Source: Agarivorans sp050870875 (lineage in GTDB: Bacteria > Pseudomonadota > Gammaproteobacteria > Enterobacterales > Celerinatantimonadaceae). Taken from it: a stretch of DNA of 64,000 nucleotides. The translations under genes were made by a program, and so were the position numbers. The first letter of the stretch is position 1, and each line of letters begins with the position of its first letter. The notes below the pieces were generated by a model that was given only the letters and a program-made list of their open reading frames with translations, ran no database searches and was not told where the DNA came from. Shown piece after piece: positions 44,401 through 53,326 of this stretch. Location: assembly GCF_050870875.2 (NCBI RefSeq), contig NZ_CP194041.2, forward strand, positions 2,046,001 through 2,110,000, written 5' to 3'.

Positions 44401-46617
44401 ATGAATGCATTTTTACTAGCAAGTTTGCTAGCTATGACATCATCGTTATTATGGGCTAATTTACTTAGCATACCATCGTTATATAGTTGCTACATCGCTC
44501 TATTTGCTTTGTTTTGGCGGCGAAGATATTTTTTAGCAGGCCTCGTATTCGGGATCTGCTGGATAACTAGCCATGCGCTATATTATCAATCTTGGATTGA
44601 GAGCATCCATCAAAAAGCGCACAACTCTAGCATAATTGGTCAGGTGTTGGCAGTTCAAAATAACGTTTATGGTCAAAAAATTACTTTAGAAATACATCAG
44701 TTAGATGGACGCTCTAGTTGGCTGTGGTGGCGGCCTAAGTTGGTATTGTATCAGTCTAAGCTTAGTGACCGATCGCAGATCGTGCTTGCTGGGCAGACCA
44801 TTGATGTTGGGGCGCGTTTAAAACCAGCGTTTGCTAGTTTAAATCCTGCGGGTTTTAATTATGCCCGTTGGTTGGTCTCCCAGTCGATTATCGCCCGAGG
44901 TTCGGTATTGTCGCTTCGCATTGCGCAGGCGGAAAGCTCTAGTCGGGAGCGATGGCTTGGCTTTCTCAACCAGCAATTACAAGGCCTTGAATACGGCGGC
45001 GAGATCCTCGCGTTGATGGTAGGGGATAAGCGCAGCTTGAATCACCAGCATATGCAGTTGTATCGCCAATCGGGTCTGAGTCATCTATTTGTATTATCCG
45101 GCTTACACCTTGGCATCGTGGCGTTGTGGTCATGGTATATGGCTAATTTGTTGTTTTTGCTGATGCGTCGGCAGGAACGGTTGTGGTCCTTGACGCTGAG
45201 TTTAATGTGTTGCGGGTTTTATTGTTGGTTAGCCAATTGGCAACTGCCGATGTTACGTGCGTTGTTGATGTACAGCTGCGTTATTATAAGTATTGGATTG
45301 TTCAATCGGCGGCGAGCTTGGCACGGGGTGCTGATCAGTTTATTTATTATTTTAACGCTATGGCCATTTAGTATGTATGGCAACAGTCTGTGGTTGTCGT
45401 TTGCCGCCGTTGTGGTGGTATTACTGGCACTGTGGTGCGGTCCCAGTCACAAACTAATGATGTTGGTATTTATTCAGTTGATGGTTGGTATCATCTTGAT
45501 GCCGCTTCAAGTCTTGATGTTTGGTGTGATTCCGAGTTGTGCGCTGTTGGTCAATCTTATTGCGGTACCACTGTTTAGCGTGCTTTTGGTACCTGCGGTC
45601 ATGGCATTATTTGTTCTATATATCGTCGGTTTACCATTGGCTGACTGGTGGGCCGATTTACTCAATGATGTTTTTGGTCTCTTCCATCAAAGTTTGATGG
45701 CTTTAAATCAGTGGCAGTTACTTAGCTTTCATTTACCGCGTTTTACTATTGCTATGCTGTTATTGTTTGCTGCTTATGTTTGGGCCTTTGGTTTGTTTAG
45801 GAGGCAAGTCCATCTGGCTTGGCTAAGCTTGCTCATGTTCGTACCTGTTTGGCCGTCATCTCTTGCTCCAGACGACTCGTGGCAAATCATAGTATTAGAT
45901 GTTGGACAAGGCCTATCGGTGGTGGTTATTCAGCAAGATGAAGCGCTGATTTATGACAGTGGTCCTCGCTACCGAAGTGGCTTTAGTTATGCGCAAAGTG
46001 TCACCATTCCTTTGTTGGTTGACCAATCGGTGAATCGACTTCCTTGGTTGGTGTTTAGTCATGGAGATAACGATCATGCCGGTGGGCGATTTGTTCTGGA
46101 ACAGCATTATCCGGAAGCGAAGCGCTATTATGGTAGAGATCCGCGTTTGCCTGAGGCGAATTGTATGGGGGTTCATCAATGGAAAAAACTGCGACTTCAG
46201 TTTTGGTTGGCTGAGCGAGGGGAGGGTAATAATGGTTCTTGTGTGCTGAGAATCGATGATGGACATTATAGTTTATTACTTCCTGGAGACATTGAACAAG
46301 TGATTGAAGTTGAATTACTGAGCCAGTTTACGGCGCCCGTCACCATGTTGCTTAGCCCTCATCATGGCAGCAATAGTTCTTCTTCTGAGGCATTTGTTCA
46401 GCAATTTAAACCCGAAATAGTCATTCACAGCAGTGCTGCTTTTAACCGTTTTGGTTTCCCCAAACCTCAAGTGACACAACGATATGCGGCAAGCCAGCAA
46501 TTCATAACCGGCAAGGTGGGCGCGATAAACATTAAAATCGATGACCGTTCATATCAAATTAGCTCGCAGCGAGATAAATTATTCAGCCCTTGGTACCAAA
46601 AAATCATCAGTTGGTGA
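44401..46617 (+). CDS. comEC: DNA uptake channel ComEC/Rec2
   Basis: ComEC brings single-stranded DNA across the inner membrane in natural transformation. ATG 44401 (MNAFLLASLLAM) gives 738 residues. Order: DUF4131-type N-terminal membrane/OB region (1 to about 200), the Competence membrane domain with LFVLSGLHLGIVAL near residue 230 and many helices to about 485, and a C-terminal metallo-beta-lactamase-like domain with FSHGDNDHAGG near 545 and SPHHGSNSSSSEAF near 655. The nuclease-like metal residues look intact. It lies upstream of msbA as in E. coli (ycaI) and Vibrio. Confidence 0.95.
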   Translation: MNAFLLASLLAMTSSLLWANLLSIPSLYSCYIALFALFWRRRYFLAGLVFGICWITSHALYYQSWIESIHQKAHNSSIIGQVLAVQNNVYGQKITLEIHQLDGRSSWLWWRPKLVLYQSKLSDRSQIVLAGQTIDVGARLKPAFASLNPAGFNYARWLVSQSIIARGSVLSLRIAQAESSSRERWLGFLNQQLQGLEYGGEILALMVGDKRSLNHQHMQLYRQSGLSHLFVLSGLHLGIVALWSWYMANLLFLLMRRQERLWSLTLSLMCCGFYCWLANWQLPMLRALLMYSCVIISIGLFNRRRAWHGVLISLFIILTLWPFSMYGNSLWLSFAAVVVVLLALWCGPSHKLMMLVFIQLMVGIILMPLQVLMFGVIPSCALLVNLIAVPLFSVLLVPAVMALFVLYIVGLPLADWWADLLNDVFGLFHQSLMALNQWQLLSFHLPRFTIAMLLLFAAYVWAFGLFRRQVHLAWLSLLMFVPVWPSSLAPDDSWQIIVLDVGQGLSVVVIQQDEALIYDSGPRYRSGFSYAQSVTIPLLVDQSVNRLPWLVFSHGDNDHAGGRFVLEQHYPEAKRYYGRDPRLPEANCMGVHQWKKLRLQFWLAERGEGNNGSCVLRIDDGHYSLLLPGDIEQVIEVELLSQFTAPVTMLLSPHHGSNSSSSEAFVQQFKPEIVIHSSAAFNRFGFPKPQVTQRYAASQQFITGKVGAINIKIDDRSYQISSQRDKLFSPWYQKIISW

Positions 46618-46673
46618 TTTGTCTATAAACCGCTAAACTAAGGCAATTTTTCCGATGGAATAACTCTGTTCTT

Positions 46674-48422
46674 ATGATTCCAGATACAGCTACTGATACA
46701 AAAGCTAACTTTATCCGTTTATTAGGCTATGTGAAAGACCGCAAAATTGGCTTGATTGTTGCCGTTATTGGCATGATTGGTTACGGCGCGGTAGATACTA
46801 TGTTTGTTTATTCAATTAAACCGTTAATCGATGAGGGATTGTCTGGCAGTAACCCTGCAGTATTAACCTATATGCCGATTTTTGTTCTCGGTATTGTGTT
46901 ATTGCGGGGAATATGTGGTTTTGCTAGCGGTTACGGTATGTCTTGGGTGGGTGGCCATTTGGTGATGAAAATCCAGCGACAGATTTTTAATCATCTGATG
47001 CTCATGCCAGTGTCATTTTTTGATAAAAACCCAACGGGGAGCTTACTCTCAAAAATTACTTATGATTCGAACCAAGTGAGTACTGCTGCCACCGCTAGTT
47101 TGGTGAATCTAGTTCGAGAAGGCGCTACCATTATCGGTTTGCTGTGCTTAATGTTTTATAACAGCTGGCAGTTATCCCTGATCTTTTTCTTGATTGGTCC
47201 ACCAGTTGGTTTTGCAATTAATCTCGTTAGTCGTCGTTTTCGTAAAATTAGCACTCATTTACAACACGCTGTCGGTAATGTGACCACCACTACCGAACAA
47301 ATGTTGAATGGCCATCGTGAAATTTTGTCTTTTGGTGGCCAGAACAAAGAAGCACAGCGCTTTGATCATGCCAGTAATATGATCCGTCGCCAGCAAATGA
47401 AAATGGCAACGGTCAGCGCCATTGCCAACCCTGCTATTCAATTTATTGCCTCGATTGGTTTATCCGTTGTGCTATATGTGGCGTCATTTCCTGAGTTAGT
47501 TGACAAATTAACGCCGGGTACGTTTACGATTATTGTCACCTCGATGATGATGTTGTTAAAGCCGTTAAGGGTGGTGACTCAGTTGAACAATGATGTGCAA
47601 CGTGCGATGGCGGCTTGTACTAGTCTGTTTACGGTCATGGATATGAATACTGAATCCGATACAGGCAGCTACAAAACCAAACGGGCGCAAGGCGACATTT
47701 GTTTAAAGCAAGTGAACTTTAAGTACCCGACTAAAAACGAATTAGTACTCAAAGGGATCGATTTAACGATTCAAGCGGGCCAAACCGTTGCTTTGGTCGG
47801 GCGTTCGGGCAGTGGTAAAAGCACCATTGCCAGTTTGTTACCCAAGTTTTATGAAGTTACGGCTGGTGAAATCACTTTAGATGGACGTTTATTGCAAGAC
47901 TATGAGTTGAAGAATTTACGTGACCAGTTTTCTCAAGTGTCTCAAATGGTTCACTTATTTAGTGGTACTATCGCCGAAAATATTGGTTACGCCAAAGATG
48001 ATGCTACTCGAGAAGAAATAGAGCGGGTGGCCGAGATGGCTAACGTAAGCGCCTTTGTTGATCAATTTGAAGAAGGTTACGATACCATCATTGGCGAAAA
48101 AGGGGTGATGTTATCTGGTGGACAACGACAGCGCATTGCCATTGCTCGTGCCTTGTTAAAAGATGCCCCGGTGCTGATCCTCGATGAGGCCACCTCAGCT
48201 TTAGATACTGAATCAGAACGTAAAATCCAACAAGCCATCGATCGCGTATGCTCTGACAGGACTGCGATTGTGATTGCGCATCGCCTTTCCACCATTGAGA
48301 ATGCCGACATCATTGTGGTGATTGATGAGGGATGTATTGTAGAACAAGGTAGTCACTCCGAGCTTATGGCTTTAAAAGGGACCTATTATCAGTTACATCA
48401 AATTCAATTTGGCCAAAAATAG
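46674..48422 (+). CDS. msbA: Lipid A export ATP-binding/permease MsbA
   Basis: MsbA flips lipid A-core across the inner membrane. 582 residues, the same as E. coli. Six membrane helices fill 1 to about 325, then the ATPase: Walker A GRSGSGKST near 380, signature LSGGQRQR near 482, Walker B VLILDEATSALD near 500 and the AHRLST switch near 535. The first gene of msbA-lpxK-ycaR-kdsB, it overlaps lpxK by one base. Confidence 0.97.
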   Translation: MIPDTATDTKANFIRLLGYVKDRKIGLIVAVIGMIGYGAVDTMFVYSIKPLIDEGLSGSNPAVLTYMPIFVLGIVLLRGICGFASGYGMSWVGGHLVMKIQRQIFNHLMLMPVSFFDKNPTGSLLSKITYDSNQVSTAATASLVNLVREGATIIGLLCLMFYNSWQLSLIFFLIGPPVGFAINLVSRRFRKISTHLQHAVGNVTTTTEQMLNGHREILSFGGQNKEAQRFDHASNMIRRQQMKMATVSAIANPAIQFIASIGLSVVLYVASFPELVDKLTPGTFTIIVTSMMMLLKPLRVVTQLNNDVQRAMAACTSLFTVMDMNTESDTGSYKTKRAQGDICLKQVNFKYPTKNELVLKGIDLTIQAGQTVALVGRSGSGKSTIASLLPKFYEVTAGEITLDGRLLQDYELKNLRDQFSQVSQMVHLFSGTIAENIGYAKDDATREEIERVAEMANVSAFVDQFEEGYDTIIGEKGVMLSGGQRQRIAIARALLKDAPVLILDEATSALDTESERKIQQAIDRVCSDRTAIVIAHRLSTIENADIIVVIDEGCIVEQGSHSELMALKGTYYQLHQIQFGQK

Positions 48423-49408
48423 TGAAGTTTTGGTACCAAAGCGCTAAGCAGCACTGGTTTAAAATTGTCCCATTGCTGCTATTCAGTTATCTATTTCGCT
48501 TCATTGCGAGGCTGCGTCGTTTGGCTTATCAGCAAGGATGGCTGGGTCAATATGTTTGTCCCGTACCGGTGGTGGTCGTGGGGAATATTAGCGTTGGAGG
48601 GAATGGCAAAACACCGGTTGTACTGGCCTTAGTGGAAGCTGCAAAAAAGCATGGCTTCAAACCTGGTGTGGTGAGCCGAGGGTATGGGGCCAAGGCTCCA
48701 CATTATCCTTTTCAAGTCGATGCCTCAAGCGACAGCGAACATTGTGGTGATGAGCCTTTACTGATTTATTTGCGTAGTCGATGTCCGGTGATGGTGGACC
48801 CAAACCGAAGTCGTGCTTGCCATGCTATTTTGCAAGCTGGCGTTGACCTTATTATTTGTGATGATGGCATGCAACATTATGCCTTAGCGCGAGATATTGA
48901 AATTGCCGTAATTGATGCGCAACGTGGTTTGGGGAATGGCTTGTGTTTACCGGCTGGTCCGTTACGAGAACCAGCTTCGCGTTTAGCTCGCACCGATATT
49001 GTGATTAGCAATGGGGAGCCAGCATTCTCGGCGGAGAGTTACATTTTAAGCTTGCAGGCTTCTGCAATTCGAAAAGTAATGGATGATTCGGTGGTGCAAA
49101 ACTTATCTACGGTAGATCTTGCGCTCGCGGGGATTGGTAATCCCCAACGCTTTTTTTCATCGCTTATCCCTTTAGGGATTCATGCAATAGAGCATATGGC
49201 TTTAGATGACCATCGACCCTTAACTTTGCAACAACAACGTGAACTGTTTAATAAAACACTGATTATGACGGAAAAAGATGCGATAAAATATCGCCATACG
49301 GCAGGTACTGATTGGTATTATTTGCCTGTAGATAGTGTGCTGCCAGCTGCATTTTATCAGCACTTTTTCTCTTTATTACAGGAAAAAACCAATGTCAGTC
49401 GAACATAA
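48422..49408 (+). CDS. lpxK: Tetraacyldisaccharide 4'-kinase LpxK
   Basis: LpxK phosphorylates the 4' position of lipid A disaccharide in the Raetz pathway. 328 residues with a GTG start overlapping the msbA stop codon. The P-loop reads VVVGNISVGGNGKTP near 50-64, followed by VSRGYG and DDGMQHYALARDIEI near 150. An N-terminal hydrophobic segment associates with the membrane. The 3' end overlaps ycaR by 17 bp. Confidence 0.96.
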   Translation: MKFWYQSAKQHWFKIVPLLLFSYLFRFIARLRRLAYQQGWLGQYVCPVPVVVVGNISVGGNGKTPVVLALVEAAKKHGFKPGVVSRGYGAKAPHYPFQVDASSDSEHCGDEPLLIYLRSRCPVMVDPNRSRACHAILQAGVDLIICDDGMQHYALARDIEIAVIDAQRGLGNGLCLPAGPLREPASRLARTDIVISNGEPAFSAESYILSLQASAIRKVMDDSVVQNLSTVDLALAGIGNPQRFFSSLIPLGIHAIEHMALDDHRPLTLQQQRELFNKTLIMTEKDAIKYRHTAGTDWYYLPVDSVLPAAFYQHFFSLLQEKTNVSRT

Positions 49409-49580
49409 TTTACTTGAAATAGTCGCTTGCCCTTTGTGTAAAGGTAAGCTTCATTATGATAAACCAAACAACGAATTAGTCTGTAAGTTTGATCGCCTAG
49501 CTTATCCCATAAAAGACGCTATTCCGGTGTTATTAACCAGTGAAGCCCGTGAGATGTCTTTAAATGAGTTACCGCAATGA
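49392..49580 (+). CDS. ycaR: YcaR/Trm112-family zinc-ribbon-like protein
   Basis: 62 residues from ATG 49392 (MSVEHNLLEIVACPLCKG), 60 in E. coli. CPLC at about residues 13-16 and a lone Cys near 34 represent a reduced zinc ribbon, followed by the family YPIKDAIPVLL. Trm112-type proteins act as partners of methyltransferases in eukaryotes; the bacterial role is unclear. It overlaps lpxK by 17 bp and kdsB by 4 bp (ATGA), so translation is coupled. Confidence 0.93.
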   Translation: MSVEHNLLEIVACPLCKGKLHYDKPNNELVCKFDRLAYPIKDAIPVLLTSEAREMSLNELPQ

Positions 49581-50341
49581 AGTTTGTCGTGGTGATTCCG
49601 GCGCGTTATCAGTCAACTCGACTACCAGCTAAACCTTTGCAAGATATTGCTGGTAAAACCATGATCGAGCGAGTTTATCAGCAAGCTTTATTGTCAGGTG
49701 CCGAACGAGTCGTGATTGCCACTGATGACCAACGAATTGTTGATGTCGCAAAGTCCTTTCAAGCCGAAGTCGTACTCACGGCCCAGAGCCATGAGTCGGG
49801 CACTGAACGTTTAGCCGAAGTATGTCAGCGTTTAGCGTTTGCTGCCGATACTATCGTGGTTAATGTTCAGGGGGATGAGCCAATGATCCCACCGAAGGTG
49901 ATTGCTCAGGTAGCTGGCTTATTAGAAGACGCACCAGCAGTAAAAATGGCTAGCCTTTCAGTGCCTATTCTTGAAGACACTGACATTCATGATCCAAACG
50001 TGGTCAAGGTGGTGTGTGACAAGGATAATCACGCTCTCTATTTTAGCCGCGCCCCGATCCCTTTTGAACGGGATGGTCAGTGGCAAGCTGATCTTTATTC
50101 AAGGCATATTGGAATTTATGCTTATCGGGCTCATTTCGTGGATGAATATATACAGCTGTCGCCTTCTCCTCTGGAAAAAATGGAAAAGTTAGAACAGTTG
50201 CGAGTATTGTGGCATGGCTACAAGATAAAAATGGCAAGGGCTTTAGAAACTCCGGCACACGGGGTTGATACTCCGGAAGATCTTGAAAAAGTCAGAGCCT
50301 TATTTAAGCTAAAGTGCTCTTCAATTAAGTCTTTAGACTGA
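49577..50341 (+). CDS. kdsB: CMP-KDO synthetase KdsB
   Basis: KdsB activates KDO with CTP for LPS inner-core synthesis. 254 residues (248 in E. coli). The nucleotidyltransferase pattern is complete: VVIPARYQSTRLPAKPL opening, ESGTERLAE near 75, NVQGDEPMIPP near 95 and HIGIYAYR near 178. It overlaps ycaR by 4 bp and ends the LPS operon; the DUF2947-like gene follows after 32 bp. Confidence 0.97.
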   Translation: MKFVVVIPARYQSTRLPAKPLQDIAGKTMIERVYQQALLSGAERVVIATDDQRIVDVAKSFQAEVVLTAQSHESGTERLAEVCQRLAFAADTIVVNVQGDEPMIPPKVIAQVAGLLEDAPAVKMASLSVPILEDTDIHDPNVVKVVCDKDNHALYFSRAPIPFERDGQWQADLYSRHIGIYAYRAHFVDEYIQLSPSPLEKMEKLEQLRVLWHGYKIKMARALETPAHGVDTPEDLEKVRALFKLKCSSIKSLD

Positions 50342-50373
50342 TTGAGTGATTTCATTTATTAATTAGAATTATT

Positions 50374-50850
50374 ATGAATTATATTTCTTTAACTGAACAT
50401 AAAAAATCGTGGATCTTTAGTCGAGCCGATATGCCGATTAGCGAGCAAGATGCTATTGCGATAAAACCAATGACTGAAACTAGGGCGAGTATGCTGTGGA
50501 AAGAGTTAGTCAGTAAGCAAGTTGATCATCCTGATTTTTTTCGTAAGGGAGATTGGGCTTTCAGTATCGAAACTTGGCAAGGACAAGGGAACTGGGAGAA
50601 TGTTTGGGACAGTGAACAAGCGAGTCTTCCTGAGGCATTAGTCACGCATTTACAATGGCAAGACAACACTGTGGTTTATTACTGTAACGATCAACGTCAT
50701 ATTATTGAAACGACATGGAGTACATTTCAACGTTGTTGGAAAAACTTCTTATTTATGGATGATGGCGCTCTGTTGATAGGAAAAAAGCGTAACGAGGTGG
50801 TTCAGTTCTTGGCGAACGGTAGTTTTCAGTGGGGAAGTAAGGCCAGCTAA
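50374..50850 (+). CDS. DUF2947-like protein
   Basis: 158 residues, no signal peptide or membrane segment, Trp-rich (about ten Trp). MNYISLTEHKKSWIFSRADMP opens it, with DHPDFFRKGDWAF in the middle and ETTWSTFQRCWKNFLFMDDGALLIGKKR near the end; this pattern agrees with my memory of DUF2947 proteins of Shewanella and Vibrio. Function unknown. It stands after kdsB and before a bidirectional terminator, so it probably ends the msbA operon transcript. Confidence 0.8.
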   Translation: MNYISLTEHKKSWIFSRADMPISEQDAIAIKPMTETRASMLWKELVSKQVDHPDFFRKGDWAFSIETWQGQGNWENVWDSEQASLPEALVTHLQWQDNTVVYYCNDQRHIIETTWSTFQRCWKNFLFMDDGALLIGKKRNEVVQFLANGSFQWGSKAS

Positions 50851-50874
50851 ACATATTTGGTTTTTGATTCGAAT

Positions 50875-50905
50875 AAAAAATCCGAGAACTGAGTCTCGGA
50901 TTTTT
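50875..50905. terminator. Bidirectional terminator between the DUF2947-like gene and gltA
   Basis: AAAAATCCGAGA and TCTCGGATTTTT stems around ACTGAG with A- and T-runs, between convergent genes. Confidence 0.9.
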
Positions 50906-50934
50906 GTGTATATTGATTAGACTAAAATAACAAC

Positions 50935-52206
50935 TTACTTAAACGGTCGTTGAGGCTCACCGGTATAAAGCTGGCGAGGTCGACCAATCCGTTGAGTATC
51001 TTCTTCCATCATTTCTTTCCAATGGGCGATCCAACCCACGGTACGAGAAAGTGCGAAAATCACGGTAAACATACTCACAGGAATACCAATCGCTTTCAGT
51101 ACGATGCCTGAGTAAAAGTCGACGTTGGGGAACAACTTCTTCTCTTTAAAGTAAGGGTCGGATAGTGCAATACGTTCCAACTCCATCGCCACATCTAATA
51201 GAGGGTCATCAATGTTTAATTCATTGAGAACTTCATGGCAGCTTTCGCGCATTACGGTGGCTCGAGGATCGTAGTTTTTGTAGACGCGATGACCGAAGCC
51301 CATCAGGCGGAATGGATCATTTTTGTCTTTCGCGCGTTTAAGAAACTCTGGGATGCGATCAACCGAACCGATTTCTTCTAGCATATTGAGGCAGGCTTCG
51401 TTAGCACCGCCATGAGCAGGACCCCATAAACAGGCAATACCTGCTGCGATGCAAGCAAATGGATTGGCCCCAGAAGAACCTGCCAAACGGACCGTTGAAG
51501 TCGAGGCATTTTGTTCATGATCGGCATGCAGCGTAAATATCCGATCCATCGCACGTTCTACCACTGGACTCACTTTATATTCTTCAGTTGGTACCGAGAA
51601 CATCATATTGAGAAAGTTTGCAGCGTAGCTCAAATCGTTACGAGGATAGACAAAAGGTTGGCCTGCTGAATATTTGTAGCTCATTGCCGCGAGGGTTGGC
51701 ATTTTAGAGATCAAACGGTAGGCCGCAATTTCACGGTGACGCACATTCGTGATATCCATGGAATCATGATAAAACGCAGATAGCGCACCAACAACACCGA
51801 CCATGATTGCCATGGGATGAGAGTCACGACGAAATCCTTGGAAAAAGTGGATTAATTGTTCATGCACCATGGTATGGCGGGTAACAGTTGTCTTAAATCT
51901 TTCGTATTGCTCAACGTTTGGTCGTTCACCGAACAATAAAATGTAACAAACTTCAAGGTAATCGGCATGTTTTGCTAATTCTTCTATCGAGTAACCCCGA
52001 TGTAACAAAATGCCTTTTTCACCGTCGATATAGGTGATTTTTGACTCGCATGAAGCAGTCGCTAAAAAGCCTGGATCGAAAGTAAAATAACCTTTCGAAC
52101 CTAGAGTTCGAACATCTATTACGTCGTGTCCTGCGGTACCTGACATGATGGGCATTTCGTATGCATCTTGTCCTGGCAGCTTGAGGGTGGCTTTCTTATC
52201 AGCCAT
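50935..52206 (-). CDS. gltA: Citrate synthase GltA
   Basis: GltA condenses acetyl-CoA and oxaloacetate to citrate, opening the TCA cycle. 423 residues (427 in E. coli), the hexameric NADH-regulated type by its N-terminal domain. Active-site segments: LHADHEQNASTSTVR around His near 230, GPAHGGANEA near 260, and MGFGHRVYKNYDPRA near 305. The start MADKKATLKLPG is usual. The gene is divergent from sdhC across 402 bp, as in E. coli. Confidence 0.97.
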   Translation of the reverse strand: MADKKATLKLPGQDAYEMPIMSGTAGHDVIDVRTLGSKGYFTFDPGFLATASCESKITYIDGEKGILLHRGYSIEELAKHADYLEVCYILLFGERPNVEQYERFKTTVTRHTMVHEQLIHFFQGFRRDSHPMAIMVGVVGALSAFYHDSMDITNVRHREIAAYRLISKMPTLAAMSYKYSAGQPFVYPRNDLSYAANFLNMMFSVPTEEYKVSPVVERAMDRIFTLHADHEQNASTSTVRLAGSSGANPFACIAAGIACLWGPAHGGANEACLNMLEEIGSVDRIPEFLKRAKDKNDPFRLMGFGHRVYKNYDPRATVMRESCHEVLNELNIDDPLLDVAMELERIALSDPYFKEKKLFPNVDFYSGIVLKAIGIPVSMFTVIFALSRTVGWIAHWKEMMEEDTQRIGRPRQLYTGEPQRPFK

Positions 52207-52608
52207 AGCATGTCTCCCTTGCTTATTCTAATTGTATTAATTTTTTTGGATACAAAGCGAGGTACATTCTGACCTAGAATGACTTCAATTGTCAATTGGC
52301 TGTTGTTATGATTTGTGGTTGTTTGTGTCGGATGTGTTAATATTTAGCTTTAATTTGGCTGTTTAGTTGCATTGAAATAGCTAAATGAAGGAAATGTTAA
52401 TTGTATTTGTGTTATGTGGGCGTTATAATTCTTGCGAAGTATGGCGCTGGCACGAGCATTTTTTGCACAATGGAAATGTATTTTTTAGACTTTAGTCTAG
52501 TTTTAGAGCTTAAGTTCACAAAATTAACATTATCGCAACTCAATGCCCTATACTGAGCCTAACTTTATCATCATAATAAAACTCTAGGAACTGAGTGGGC
52601 AGAGAACC
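52207..52608. promoter_or_regulatory. gltA/sdhC divergent control region
   Basis: 402 bp, AT-rich, no ORF. A palindrome TAGACT-TT-AGTCTA lies at 52486-52499, and a TATACT (52549-52554) stands 55 bp before the sdhC start as a likely -10. E. coli controls this region through ArcA, CRP, Fur and others; I cannot assign individual sites here. Confidence 0.5.
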
Positions 52609-52986
52609 GTGAAAACAAAACAAAGACCAGTAAACCTCGACCTACAAACCATCCAACTTCCCATCACTGCCATTGCATCTATTTTGCATCGTGTTTCCGG
52701 TGTGATTACCTTTTTCGCCTTAGCTATTTTGTTAGGCCTGCTTGCCGAATCCCTTCAATCGGCAGAAGGTTTTGCGAATGTTTTGTCCATCATTGACAAT
52801 TTCTTTGTGAAATTGATTCTATGGGCGAGCCTAAGTGCGTTGATGTATCACATTGTTGGTGGAATACGTCATTTCATTATGGATATGGGCTATTGGGAAG
52901 AGCTAGATACAGCATCTTCTAGCGCTAAAGTCTCATTCATCATCACCGCTGTATTGGCGTTGTTAATGGGAGTAATTGTATGGTAA
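52609..52986 (+). CDS. sdhC: Succinate dehydrogenase cytochrome b556 subunit SdhC
   Basis: Large membrane anchor of complex II; with SdhD it binds haem b and ubiquinone. 125 residues, GTG start, MKTKQRPVNLDLQT opening. Three membrane helices; the first carries SILHRVSGV with the quinone-site Ser/Arg, the second MYHIVGGIRHFIMD with the haem-ligand His. First gene of sdhCDAB; overlaps sdhD by 7 bp. Confidence 0.96.
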   Translation: MKTKQRPVNLDLQTIQLPITAIASILHRVSGVITFFALAILLGLLAESLQSAEGFANVLSIIDNFFVKLILWASLSALMYHIVGGIRHFIMDMGYWEELDTASSSAKVSFIITAVLALLMGVIVW

Positions 52987-53321
52987 CTAATGCTGCAACA
53001 TTTGGCCGGAGCGGAGTACATGATTTTATACTCATTCGCGCAACCGCCATCATCTTAACTTTATATACCCTCTATATGCTTGGTTTCATTGCGTGTACCG
53101 ACGTGACTTACCAATCATGGAGTGGTTTTTTTGCTTGGCTCCCAACTAAGGTATTCACTTTGCTAGCACTCATTTCCATGCTGATACATGCTTGGATTGG
53201 TTTATGGCAAGTTTTGACCGATTACGTGAAATTTACAGCATTACGAATGGGTCTGCAGTTTTCTTTAACAGTACTAGCGCTTATTTATGTTGCTAGTGGC
53301 TTGTTCATTATTTGGGGGTAG
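52980..53321 (+). CDS. sdhD: Succinate dehydrogenase membrane anchor SdhD
   Basis: Small membrane anchor of complex II, 113 residues (115 in E. coli) with three helices. The second helix contains LISMLIHAWIGLWQVLTDYVK: the His is the second haem ligand and Asp-Tyr are quinone-site residues. The start ATG at 52980 overlaps the sdhC end by 7 bp. Confidence 0.96.
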   Translation: MVTNAATFGRSGVHDFILIRATAIILTLYTLYMLGFIACTDVTYQSWSGFFAWLPTKVFTLLALISMLIHAWIGLWQVLTDYVKFTALRMGLQFSLTVLALIYVASGLFIIWG

Positions 53322-53326
53322 GTCGA

